A model generated the notes under the pieces. The model was not told where the DNA came from and ran no database searches. It saw nothing but the letters and a program-made list of their open reading frames with translations. A stretch of 64,000 nucleotides of DNA from Kocuria soli (GTDB lineage: Bacteria > Actinomycetota > Actinomycetes > Actinomycetales > Micrococcaceae), in the NCBI RefSeq assembly GCF_003797835.1, contig NZ_RKMF01000004.1, positions 154,138 to 218,137 on the forward strand, given 5' to 3'. Positions 9,346 to 17,094 of the stretch are shown here, one piece after another (position 1 is the stretch's first letter; every line of letters starts with the position of its first letter). Position numbers and translations under genes: made by a program.

Positions 9346-9998
9346 TGGTGTTTCGGAGCGGAGGACCGCGTCATCCCATTGACCTCTGGACGGTTGAGGG
9401 TCGCACTGGGGCTGCCCTAGCACCACCGGCGGCCGGGTTCAGATGTCGACTGACAGCCCGCCCGAACCCCAAGCAACGCACAGCCCGATGGACCAATCAT
9501 CAAGGACGACTGGCGTTGACGGAGTGCCAACATGGAAGCTGCCCCGCGGCAACGCTTCGGCCAATCGCTCGCTTTAGACTCATAATATGGTCAACTCGAC
9601 CGGCTCCTGGCCCGGTTGTCCGCCCTGCTTCTTCTCGCGGGTCATGGTGGTCGTTCCAGCAAGTACGCTTCTTACGCCTTACACTATCGATTAGACATGC
9701 TGTGAAACTTGGCTACTCAGACGCCTCTCAAAACTTACTTGACGGCCCGTAAACATCCGATATGTCTTTTTCATTGAAGAAGCGGCAATTCTTAAGCCAA
9801 ACAAACGTTTCATGACCGCAGGTCAGCAGGTCGTTCAGGCTGCGATCATGGAGTGGGCGCTGCGGCTTCGACAAGGAACGACTGGAATATATGCTGACAA
9901 ATTCTCAAGCCAGGTGAAAAAGCTTCGCGCGTCTGAAACAATATTTGGCGTAGGCTGACGTCAACCTCAGTTTGCACCGATAAGCGGCAGGAGGCACC
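9346..9998. other. 650-base lower-GC stretch without a clear gene
   Basis: Base composition drops here relative to katG. Two short plus-strand open frames can be read: 9443-9577 (44 codons, starting MSTDSPPEPQ) and 9812-9958 (listed separately). Neither resembles a family I know, and a longer frame at 9348-9752 has unconvincing composition. The stretch may hold the promoter of the STAND gene or remnants of an older insertion. Confidence 0.35.
9812..9958 (+). CDS. Possible small protein upstream of the STAND gene
   Basis: This 48-codon frame starts MTAGQQVVQAAIMEWALRLR and ends ASETIFGVG, 40 bases before the STAND ATPase gene. The sequence has protein-like character (an amphipathic start, mixed residues, no low complexity), and the same frame stays open upstream to about 9739 without a clear start codon (IEEAAILKPNKRF), so it could also be the 3' end of a broken gene. 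No Shine-Dalgarno sequence is obvious and I recognise no family. Confidence 0.25.
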   Translation: MTAGQQVVQAAIMEWALRLRQGTTGIYADKFSSQVKKLRASETIFGVG

Positions 9999-12900
9999 AT
10001 GGGCACCGACGGAGGTGTCGTGGCACTATACGGTTTCCGTTACCAGATGTTGCGCACGATGGAACGTCTGCTCGACATGTATTCCCATGATCGTGACGGC
10101 GACTGGGCAATCGAGATCGAACATGCAACCCACGAAAGCGTCGACTACGCGGAGTACCGTGGTGGCCGACTCGCACGCGTTGTCCAGGTTAAAGCTTCCC
10201 GCCCAGGCAGCACTACCCGCTTGTGGGCATCCGAGATGCAAGGCATTCTCACGAAGCTTGCGGTAGCTTTCCCCGCGGCCGAACAAGTCGTACTCGAGTC
10301 AAACCGTCACGGCGGCTGGAAGAATATCGCCACAGTCTTGAATCAGCAGCCGAGCACGGCGGCGCCACAACTGGTGGCTTGGCATGATCCCCGTGATCTG
10401 GCGGCGGTCGAGGCTGACGTAGTCACCCGAATCGTCCACGCTCGCATGAGAGAAAGAGTCTCATCTGCCCCCGAGGTGGCTGGTGCCCTGGCATGCCTCC
10501 TTGAAGCTCGTCTGTGGCAGACCGCCACTCTTGACACAGCAAACCTAGCAGCCGGTCAACGCCAACTCACGAGCGGAGACGTTGAAGCGCTGCTCGGTAC
10601 GCCAGACCGCGACCTTGAGCAAGCCCTGGGAGAAGTATCTTGGAGTACACGGTGGCACCTGCCCCATGGTCTGTGGATCGACCGCAATGCAGCCCTGTCC
10701 TTTCTTGACCGCCACCTGACATCTCAATACCTGGATACACGCAATGTAGCATGTGCTGTACTCACCGGATTTGGCGGCCTCGGGAAATCGACATGCGCAG
10801 CTAGGTTCGCCACTCTCCACGCCGACCAATACGCCATGGTTATCTGGTTGACGGCGTCCAGTCCCCAGCGCCTCATCGATGAAGTCAAAGAACTTCTGAG
10901 CCATCAATACGACGCCCTCACTGTCGCCAGCTGGGACGACTACGCCACTCGCACTGCGCTGCTGTCCTGGCTTGAGAGCACGCCCCGCAGCTGGCTGCTC
11001 ATCTTTGATGACGTTGACCACGTCGACACAATTCGGGACTGGATCCCCCAAGTGGGCTACGGTCACACCCTCGTTACCTCCCGTGACGCTGCTTGGCCTG
11101 CTAGCCATGCCCCCTCTCTGGAACTTGGCATACTCACCGAACCCGAAATGAAGGATCTGGTCACCCGGCGTTTGGGAGACATCGAGATAACCAAGGACGG
11201 CTTGCTTCGCCTCGCCCAGCTTACTGACCAATGGGCCCTGGCCGTCGACATGGTCTTGGCCTGGCTGTCACGCACCGGGCGCAACCTCGCCGACCTTGGC
11301 GACTATGAACCCCACGAAGCCCGTCAGCGCATCTTGGAGAAAGACGACTTGCTCCCCGCGGGCTATCCCGCCCCCGTCCTGCACGTCATCCTTGACACCC
11401 TCGCGCACGTTCAAGACGACAACCCCGCCGCCTACCGACTGCTCAGTGACGTCATCGCCTACGGTGCTACAGCAGTCCCCAGCTCCCTGGTCGCAAGCGA
11501 TGCTTTCCAAGGCGTCGCTACCACCTTCAACGACGTCATTGCGTGCGACGATCTCATCACCGAACTGCGTCACTTGTCCCTGATCCAACCAGCCACCCTC
11601 GAAGACCCTCGTCTAGGCCAATACCGACATCGTCTCGACGTCCACGGCCTTATTGCCGACATGATCACTCTGCTCGAACCGCATGACCCGGAGCGCTGGC
11701 TCCACCTGACTGAACGGCTCAGCCTGCTCATCGAGACCTGCAACCAGCAACAGGACATCCCCCTCGCGCTTTCTCTAGCCCCCGTCATCACAGCCATCGA
11801 CGACGCGGTCAAGTCCGGCGCCACAGCAGACCAGCACTACCTCACGCTACTCGGCAACACCGCAAACATCTGGGCCGTTGCCGGCAACTACCCTGTCGCG
11901 GTCTATCGACTAGTGCGCGAACGTACCCTGGCCCAAAGTATCGCTACCTATCAGCCTGACCAGGTGAACATCTTCACCTGGCTTGCGACCCTCGCCACCG
12001 GCCAACTCGTGTCCATCCTGATGACCATCGACCGGCCCGAAGAGGCCGTGTCCCTAGCGGAAGAGATCTCTCCCGACCTAGAACGTTTTATGGGCTACGC
12101 AAAACCCTCGTCGCTCAACAAACTTGTCGAAGGCATCCTCGACGCCATGGAAGCCGTGCGTCATGACCATCTGAAACCAAGAGCTGCCGCAGTAAGGTCC
12201 CTCCTTGAGAATGAGCAGCTTTCGGTCCGTCCCAGCCCAGTGCGCGCCATCGAACTCGCGCTACGAAACGACGACTTCGTGACCGCACTCGGCATCGCTA
12301 ACGTAACTCTACAGTTCACCACCCTGCCGGTGGACCGCATTGAGCTGCTATGCCGTCGCGCTGAAGCCCTTGCCACCAGCGATGTTAATGAGAGTGACGC
12401 AACTCTGCGCGAAGCTATTGCCTGCGCACACGAAAATGAAGTCGACCCCCACCGCGCCACCGACCTTGCTCTCAACACCCTGCACCAACGTGTCGTGCAT
12501 ATCCTGAACCGCCCGATTACCGCCGATTCCAGCCAACTCCAGTATTACCGCGGCTGGTTCGACATCCTGGACGACCTCGTTCCATTGCCCGAAAGGCCGT
12601 TGGAACAAGCCAAGATCTGCACCGCCCACCTGTGGCGGGGGTTGATCAACGACCCAAGCGTCCCAGCCACGGACGCGCAGCAGCTGCCCCAACTGCTGCA
12701 GGCTGCGCGCGCGAGCGAGTCATCAACAGAAGAACTCATCGGTCTACACAGTGCCGCAAACCAGAGCCTTTTCATCCACGACTATCTCCTCCTACCGCAT
12801 GTCGTTCAAGCCACTGCCATAGCGAGAATAGGCAACACTGTCCTGCTCGGACTCGCCACAGAAGACGAAGCCACTGTAGCCACGGCCTGCATGAAGGCGC

Positions 12901-13187
12901 ACTTAAACCGCTGCTATAGCTTCTCAGCCACTCGCTACAGCACCAGGGCATTGGTCAAGACCCCTGGCGCGGCGATCTTCCTAGACCTCACAGGATGCGA
13001 TCCCTTCTCGCGCATCTCAGGCCCCGCCACTATTGGCATCGTTCCCGACTACGTCGTCGGCCAAAGCAAGTCGATCCACTCTGACCACATCTTCCGTCTC
13101 GGGCAGACCGCAGATTTGCGCCCCGACCCCATCACCGTCGAGATCTACGCCCGAAGACCTACTGCCCCAGATAATGGCACTGAGTGA
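9999..13187 (+). CDS. STAND/NB-ARC-like ATPase with N-terminal Cap4-like nuclease and helical repeat C-terminus; candidate defence protein
   Basis: 1062 residues in three parts. Residues 1-105 begin GGVVALYGFRYQ and carry a PD-(D/E)xK pattern (Asp49, then Gln63-Val-Lys65 in VVQVKAS), as in the Cap4/DUF4297 dsDNA nuclease family. A NB-ARC-type NTPase follows: P-loop LTGFGGLGKSTCA (about 254-266), Walker B SWLLIFDDVDHV (about 331) and the sensor-like LVTSRD (about 358). The last 600 residues are all helical, TPR-like repeats, the usual ligand-sensing part of NLR-like proteins. The layout is that of prokaryotic antiviral STAND proteins (Avs and bacterial NLRs). It is smaller than most Avs proteins, and the exact subfamily is not recognised. 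AGGAGG lies before the ATG. Its GC is visibly lower than its neighbours, and an IS3 element follows, suggesting acquisition. Confidence 0.75.
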   Translation: MGTDGGVVALYGFRYQMLRTMERLLDMYSHDRDGDWAIEIEHATHESVDYAEYRGGRLARVVQVKASRPGSTTRLWASEMQGILTKLAVAFPAAEQVVLESNRHGGWKNIATVLNQQPSTAAPQLVAWHDPRDLAAVEADVVTRIVHARMRERVSSAPEVAGALACLLEARLWQTATLDTANLAAGQRQLTSGDVEALLGTPDRDLEQALGEVSWSTRWHLPHGLWIDRNAALSFLDRHLTSQYLDTRNVACAVLTGFGGLGKSTCAARFATLHADQYAMVIWLTASSPQRLIDEVKELLSHQYDALTVASWDDYATRTALLSWLESTPRSWLLIFDDVDHVDTIRDWIPQVGYGHTLVTSRDAAWPASHAPSLELGILTEPEMKDLVTRRLGDIEITKDGLLRLAQLTDQWALAVDMVLAWLSRTGRNLADLGDYEPHEARQRILEKDDLLPAGYPAPVLHVILDTLAHVQDDNPAAYRLLSDVIAYGATAVPSSLVASDAFQGVATTFNDVIACDDLITELRHLSLIQPATLEDPRLGQYRHRLDVHGLIADMITLLEPHDPERWLHLTERLSLLIETCNQQQDIPLALSLAPVITAIDDAVKSGATADQHYLTLLGNTANIWAVAGNYPVAVYRLVRERTLAQSIATYQPDQVNIFTWLATLATGQLVSILMTIDRPEEAVSLAEEISPDLERFMGYAKPSSLNKLVEGILDAMEAVRHDHLKPRAAAVRSLLENEQLSVRPSPVRAIELALRNDDFVTALGIANVTLQFTTLPVDRIELLCRRAEALATSDVNESDATLREAIACAHENEVDPHRATDLALNTLHQRVVHILNRPITADSSQLQYYRGWFDILDDLVPLPERPLEQAKICTAHLWRGLINDPSVPATDAQQLPQLLQAARASESSTEELIGLHSAANQSLFIHDYLLLPHVVQATAIARIGNTVLLGLATEDEATVATACMKAHLNRCYSFSATRYSTRALVKTPGAAIFLDLTGCDPFSRISGPATIGIVPDYVVGQSKSIHSDHIFRLGQTADLRPDPITVEIYARRPTAPDNGTE

Positions 13188-13326
13188 CCGGGCCAGTCGT
13201 ACAACACACAAAGGTAGCGATTTGAATCGCGGACATGAAGAATGAACTGGTTTCAAAGGGCGTGAGGAACGAATCGGTGACAACTGATCGTTAGCGCTCA
13301 GGGGCGCTGGCGGGGAGGATGTCATC

Positions 13327-13632
13327 ATGCCTGGTCCCTATCCCAGAGAGTTCCGCGAGGATGTCGTCGCGGTCGCCCGGCGTCGTGAGAGCGGCGTCAC
13401 CATCAAACAGATCGCCACGGATTTCGGTATCAGCGAAGCGACGTTGCAGAACTGGCTCCGCCAGGCCGACGTCGAGGACGGCAACCGTCCCGGTCAGACC
13501 GCGGCGGATGCGGCGGAAGCTCGTGAGTTGAAGAAGCGGATCCGCCTGCTCGAGCAGGAGAACGAGGTGCTCAGGAGGGCTGCGGCGTATCTGTCGCAGG
13601 CGAATCTGCGCCTTGGTGGTTCCCCAAAATGA
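13327..13632 (+). CDS. IS3-family transposase OrfA (copy 1)
   Basis: A 101-residue DNA-binding subunit. An N-terminal helix-turn-helix (ESGVTIKQIATDFGISEATL) is followed by a leucine-zipper-like coiled coil at about residues 62-88 (ELKKRIRLLEQENEVLRR), the normal dimerisation element of IS3 OrfA proteins. It ends in CCAAAATGA, where OrfB's ATG overlaps the stop in the -1 frame; an A-rich run at this place is typical of programmed -1 frameshifting to OrfAB. This subunit looks intact, unlike its counterpart in copy 2. Confidence 0.88.
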   Translation: MPGPYPREFREDVVAVARRRESGVTIKQIATDFGISEATLQNWLRQADVEDGNRPGQTAADAAEARELKKRIRLLEQENEVLRRAAAYLSQANLRLGGSPK

Positions 13633-14503
13633 CATACCCGCTCGTTGCTGAGCTCGCCGGATCGGGGATCCCGTGACGGTGTCGTGCCGGGTCCTCAAGC
13701 TCGCCAGACAGCCCTACTACCGCTGGCGGAACGATCCTGTGCAGAACGCTGACGTTCTCCGGGCGTATCGGATCAACGCGTTGCATGACGCGCACCATGA
13801 CGACCCGACGTTCGGATACCGATACCTGGCAGACGAGGCTCGGCGGGCCGGGTGGCGGATGAGCAGGCGGACGGCGTGGAAGCTGTGCTCGCAGGCCGGG
13901 ATCCTCTCGTCCGCGCAACGCCGACGGCGCGGGAAGGGCAAGAAGGCCGGCCCGCCGGTGTTCGACGATCACGTGCAGCGGGTTTTCCGTGCTGATGCCC
14001 CGAACCGGCTCTGGCTCACGGACATCACGGAGCATTGGACCAGCGAGGGCAAGCTTTACTGCTGCGCGGTCAAGGACGTGTGCTCCCGGAGGATCGTGGG
14101 CTACTCCATGGGCTCGAGGATGAGCGCCAGACTCGCCGTGGACGCCCTGGTCAGCGCTGTCTCCAGACGAGGCTCGGTGACCGGATGCATCGTGCACTCG
14201 GATCGCGGCAGCCAGTTCTTGGCCGCCTCCTTCGTGAAGGCAATCGAGGCGCATCACCTGATCGGTTCGATGGGTCGGGTCGGTGCCGCCGGGGACAACG
14301 CAGCGATGGAATCGTTCTTCTCGCTGCTGCAGAAAAACGTCCTGGACCGACGCTGCTGGGACACTCGTGAGGAACTGCGTATCGCGATCATCACGTGGAT
14401 CGAACGGACCTACCACCGCCGTCGGCGACAGGTCGGTCTCGGCCGATTGACCCCTATCGAATACGAAGCCATCATGGCCCCGACCGTCAGCCTGGCGGCC
14501 TGA
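13629..14503 (+). pseudogene. IS3-family transposase OrfB (copy 1), one-base frameshift near the start
   Basis: From ATG 13629 the frame reads MTYPLVAELAGSGIP and hits TGA at 13674. Copy 2 has ATTCCCGTGACG where copy 1 has ATCCCGTGACG, so one C is missing; after it the frame continues from 13673 for 276 codons. That part holds the rve integrase core: LWLTDITEHWT (first Asp), VHSDRGSQF (second Asp) and AAMESFFSLLQKN (Glu). A GTG at 13673 could restart translation, but the OrfAB fusion would be broken. Against copy 2 the first 130 residues are nearly identical in blocks, while the last 150 differ throughout, which points to a mosaic origin. Confidence 0.8.
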
Positions 14504-14555
14504 ACCCGACCGTCACCTATCCGTGCAGCAGACCCCTTCAGCCGGCACCGGTCGT

Positions 14556-14590
14556 GCGCGGCCCCGCGGCGAGCGCCGGGGTCCGCGCGC
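14556..14590 (-). terminator. GC-rich hairpin after the acetyltransferase gene
   Basis: GCGCGGCCCCG pairs imperfectly (one bulge) with CCGGGGTCCGCGC just downstream, on the minus strand, of the GNAT stop at 14606. Confidence 0.45.
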
Positions 14591-14605
14591 CAACGCACTC
14601 GCTCG

Positions 14606-14953
14606 CTAGCGCACCATCCTGAGCTCGCGCAGGTCTGACAGTCGTGGGTCCACCGTCTCGGTCCCGTCCGCGCGGAAGCCATTGCGCTCGTAGAACCGGA
14701 TGGCGCGCGCATTGGCCGCGGCGAAGCCCACGATCCGTCCGGCCACCTCAGCGACGCGCACCGCGCTCCGGCCGGCTTCATCGCGCAGCAGATCGTCCCA
14801 CATGGTGCGACGACGCCACTGCGCCGTCTCGTTGTAGAAACGCTCCGGGAGCATGCCCGCGTACGTCTCACGCCAGGAACGCACGTGGACGGCCGCGAGG
14901 GCGGGAGCGTCGTCGGGCTCGGGGAGACGGATGGTGAAGGCGGGCCGTGTCAT
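14606..14953 (-). pseudogene. GNAT acetyltransferase lacking its acetyl-CoA core motif
   Basis: The 115-residue frame starts like a GNAT enzyme (RPAFTIRLPEPDDAPALAAV, then WRETYAGMLPERFY) and ends with the usual NARAIRFYERNGFRADG. Between the two, GRIVGFAA is joined directly to NARAIRFYERNG. Family members are about 150-170 residues long and carry strand beta4 and the pyrophosphate-binding Q/R-x-x-G-x-G/A loop (motif A) exactly there, so about 40-50 residues are missing in frame. Without motif A acetyl-CoA should not bind, so I treat it as inactivated, although the frame is open and could be translated. It overlaps the TetR gene by 4 bases and would be cotranscribed with it. Confidence 0.75.
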
Positions 14954-15579
14954 GGGTCGGACCTCTCGAGGGGCGCTGCCTCACGACCGAGGATCAGGCA
15001 CAGTCCGGCCTCGAACCGCGGAGCGCTGTCAGTGGTGGGCAGCCCCATGGCCTCGCGGGTCTGCTGAGCGGTGACGGAGCCCAGTATGAACCGGACCAGG
15101 GTCAGGGCCGTATTCTCGGCGGTCCGCTGCGTGAGACCCGTGGCGGACAGGGCCGCGACGAGTAGCGGAACCGGCGGCAGGTCGAGCGGATCGAGGGCGT
15201 GGGCCACGCCGACGACCTCCGCGCCGTCGCGCACCGCGAGGATCAGCCGACGGAACTCCGCGGCAACCCGAGCGGGGTCGAGGTGGCCGGGCTCGGTGCG
15301 GCCGTCATCGGAGTGCCCCGGACCCGCCCCGTCGTGACCGGCCGAGCGGGCGGCGCGGGGAATGGCGTCGTCGTGCACCGCGCGGTCGGCGGCGAGCGGT
15401 GCGACCATGCGCTGGGCGAGCACCGCCAGCAACTCCTGCTTGTTGGCCACGTGCCAGTAGAGGGCGCCGGGCTGGACCTCGAGCTCCTTGGCGAGGCGGC
15501 GCATGGAGAGATCACCCAGGCCGTAGCTCTGCAGGATGTGCCACGCGGCATCCACCACGTCATCGCGGTTCAGGGCCAC
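14950..15579 (-). CDS. TetR-family repressor, probable biotin regulator (BioQ-like)
   Basis: 209 residues. The N-terminal TetR helix-turn-helix reads DLSMRRLAKELEVQPGALYW followed by HVANKQELL; the C-terminal part is a TetR_C-type ligand and dimerisation domain with an Asp/Gly/His-rich insert at about 70-100. GTG start after GAGAGGAG. It is transcribed away from bioB, and two perfect palindromes lie in the gap and on the bioB start. In corynebacteria and mycobacteria the biotin genes are repressed by BioQ, a TetR protein binding TGAAC-N3-GTTAC-like sites. The half site TTGAAC fits that role, so BioQ function is a good inference but is not proven by sequence alone. Confidence 0.8.
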   Translation of the reverse strand: MALNRDDVVDAAWHILQSYGLGDLSMRRLAKELEVQPGALYWHVANKQELLAVLAQRMVAPLAADRAVHDDAIPRAARSAGHDGAGPGHSDDGRTEPGHLDPARVAAEFRRLILAVRDGAEVVGVAHALDPLDLPPVPLLVAALSATGLTQRTAENTALTLVRFILGSVTAQQTREAMGLPTTDSAPRFEAGLCLILGREAAPLERSDP

Positions 15580-15662
15580 GGTGCTCCTCTCGGGGTGCTC
15601 GGTCGGGTGCTGCGTGTGACTCTACCGATCGGCCGGTGCGGCGCGGGGCGGGCGTTGGAGAT

Positions 15663-15697
15663 TTGACTTTCTTGAACGACGTTCAATAATTGAACAA
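15663..15697 (+). promoter_or_regulatory. Predicted bioB promoter, probably leaderless
   Basis: TTGACT (15663-15668) and ATAATT (15686-15691) are spaced by 17 bases. The start site would fall at about 15697, the A of the bioB ATG. No Shine-Dalgarno sequence precedes that ATG. Confidence 0.6.
15672..15686. promoter_or_regulatory. Operator 1: perfect palindrome TTGAAC-N3-GTTCAA
   Basis: TTGAACGACGTTCAA lies between the -35 and -10 elements of the predicted bioB promoter, where a bound repressor would exclude RNA polymerase. Confidence 0.75.
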
Positions 15698-15704
15698 TGT
15701 TCAA
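15690..15704. promoter_or_regulatory. Operator 2: perfect palindrome TTGAAC-N3-GTTCAA over the bioB start
   Basis: TTGAACAATGTTCAA has the same half sites as operator 1, centred 18 bases away. The bioB start codon is inside it, so residues 1-2 of BioB (Met-Phe) are constrained by the operator. Confidence 0.75.
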
Positions 15705-17094
15705 GAACCCTGCCGAGCTGGCCGAGCGCGTCCTCGCCGGCGACCCAGTGACCCCGGACGAAGCCCTCGAGCTGCTGCACACCGACGACCCCGGCATGCT
15801 GGACCTCGTGGCCGCCGCCGCACGGCTGCGCCGCGAACACTTCGGGATGACCGTGAAGGTGAACTACCTGGTCAACCTGAAGTCCGGGCTGTGCGCCGAG
15901 GACTGCGGCTACTGCTCCCAGCGCCTGAACGCCGGGACAGACATCCTCAAGTACTCGTGGCTGAGCCCCGAAAAGGCGGTGGAGCAGGCCGAGTACGGCA
16001 TCCGCGGTGGTGCGAGCCGCGTGTGCCTCGTGGCGAGCGGTCGCGGCCCGTCCAACCGTGAGGTGAGCAACGTGAGCCGCACGGTCGAGGCGCTGAAGGA
16101 GCAGCACCCGGATGTGGAGGTCTGCGCATGCCTGGGCCTGCTCAAGGACGGCCAGGCGGAGACACTGAGCGGCGCGGGGGTGGACGCCTACAACCACAAC
16201 CTCAACACCGCCGAGTCCCACTACGAGTCCATCTGCTCCACCCACACCTACCAGGACCGTGTGGACACCGTGGAGCGCGCGAAGGACGCCGGGCTCTCCC
16301 CGTGCTCCGGGCTGATCGTGGGCATGCGGGAGACGGACGAGCAGCTCGTTGAGGCGCTCTTCGCCCTGCGGGACCTGGGCTCGGATTCCGTGCCGGTGAA
16401 CTTCCTCATGCCCTTCGACGGCACGCCCCTGGCAGGCACGTGGCAGCTGAGCCCGCAGAAGTGCCTGAAGATCCTCTCCGTGGTGCGCTTCGTGTGCCCG
16501 GACAAGGAGATCCGCATGGCCGGTGGCCGCGAGATGCACCTGCGCTCGCTGCAGCCGCTCGCCCTTCACGTGGTCAATTCCCTGTTCCTGGGCGACTACC
16601 TCACCTCCGAAGGGCAGGCGGCCAAGGCGGACCTGGACATGATCGCGGACGCCGGCTTCACCGTCCTTGGCGCGGGGCCAGACCTTTCCCGTGAGCACGA
16701 CGCCGCGGCGCCCGCCCACGCCTCGAGCGGTGCGGCTCCCGAGCAGGCTGCGGCGGGCCAGGCCGGTCAGACGGGCTCGGCAGGCCCGGCGAGCACGCCC
16801 TGCGGGTCCACGTGCGGAACCGGTGGAGCTGCCGGTCCCGATGCCACCTCGGGCGGCGGTCCGGCCCCCTTCGACCCGGTCTATTCCGACCAGGGTGTCG
16901 ACGCCGCGCTGCCCTCGACCGCCCAGGGCCCGGTCCCTACTCGGTCAGCTGCCCCGGTCTCCGCGGCGCTCGCCGCCCTGTTGAGCTCGGGCGACGGGCC
17001 CGAACGCGACGAGAACGACACCCGGGTGAGGATCGAGCTGAGCCCGACCGTGCGGCGTCGTGGTGCGGGAACCTCGGTGGCGCCGAATGCCTGA
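15697..17094 (+). CDS. bioB: Biotin synthase with long C-terminal extension
   Basis: A radical SAM enzyme that inserts sulfur into dethiobiotin. The cluster cysteines are Cys66, Cys70 and Cys73 in [12 protein letters not shown]. The conserved [20 protein letters not shown] (N-terminal part of the barrel) and [11 protein letters not shown] segments are intact up to about residue 325. A further 130-140 residues rich in Ala, Gly, Pro and Ser follow, ending [15 protein letters not shown]; typical BioB proteins (320-350 residues) lack this. The extension contains three Cys in [12 protein letters not shown] and looks disordered. The gene is open throughout, unlike its downstream partners. Its stop overlaps the bioA start by 8 bases. 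Confidence 0.92.
   Translation: MFKNPAELAERVLAGDPVTPDEALELLHTDDPGMLDLVAAAARLRREHFGMTVKVNYLVNLKSGLCAEDCGYCSQRLNAGTDILKYSWLSPEKAVEQAEYGIRGGASRVCLVASGRGPSNREVSNVSRTVEALKEQHPDVEVCACLGLLKDGQAETLSGAGVDAYNHNLNTAESHYESICSTHTYQDRVDTVERAKDAGLSPCSGLIVGMRETDEQLVEALFALRDLGSDSVPVNFLMPFDGTPLAGTWQLSPQKCLKILSVVRFVCPDKEIRMAGGREMHLRSLQPLALHVVNSLFLGDYLTSEGQAAKADLDMIADAGFTVLGAGPDLSREHDAAAPAHASSGAAPEQAAAGQAGQTGSAGPASTPCGSTCGTGGAAGPDATSGGGPAPFDPVYSDQGVDAALPSTAQGPVPTRSAAPVSAALAALLSSGDGPERDENDTRVRIELSPTVRRRGAGTSVAPNA

Larger units (their letters stand above)
13258..14536 (+). mobile_element. IS3-family insertion sequence, copy 1 (OrfB frameshifted)
   Basis: The left end GGGCGTGAGGAACGAATCGG (13258-13277) is shared with copy 2. 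The element holds orfA and orfB. Its right part diverges from copy 2: the expected matching inverted repeat is absent, and the sequence ending at about 14536 shows only a weak match (a GGTGAC block at a similar distance from the end). The right boundary is therefore approximate. No target duplication is visible. Confidence 0.75.

Noticed and set aside
9348..9752. 134-codon open frame after katG
   Set aside because: It begins in the katG terminator flank and is Arg/Pro/Ser-rich without structure; treated as non-coding.
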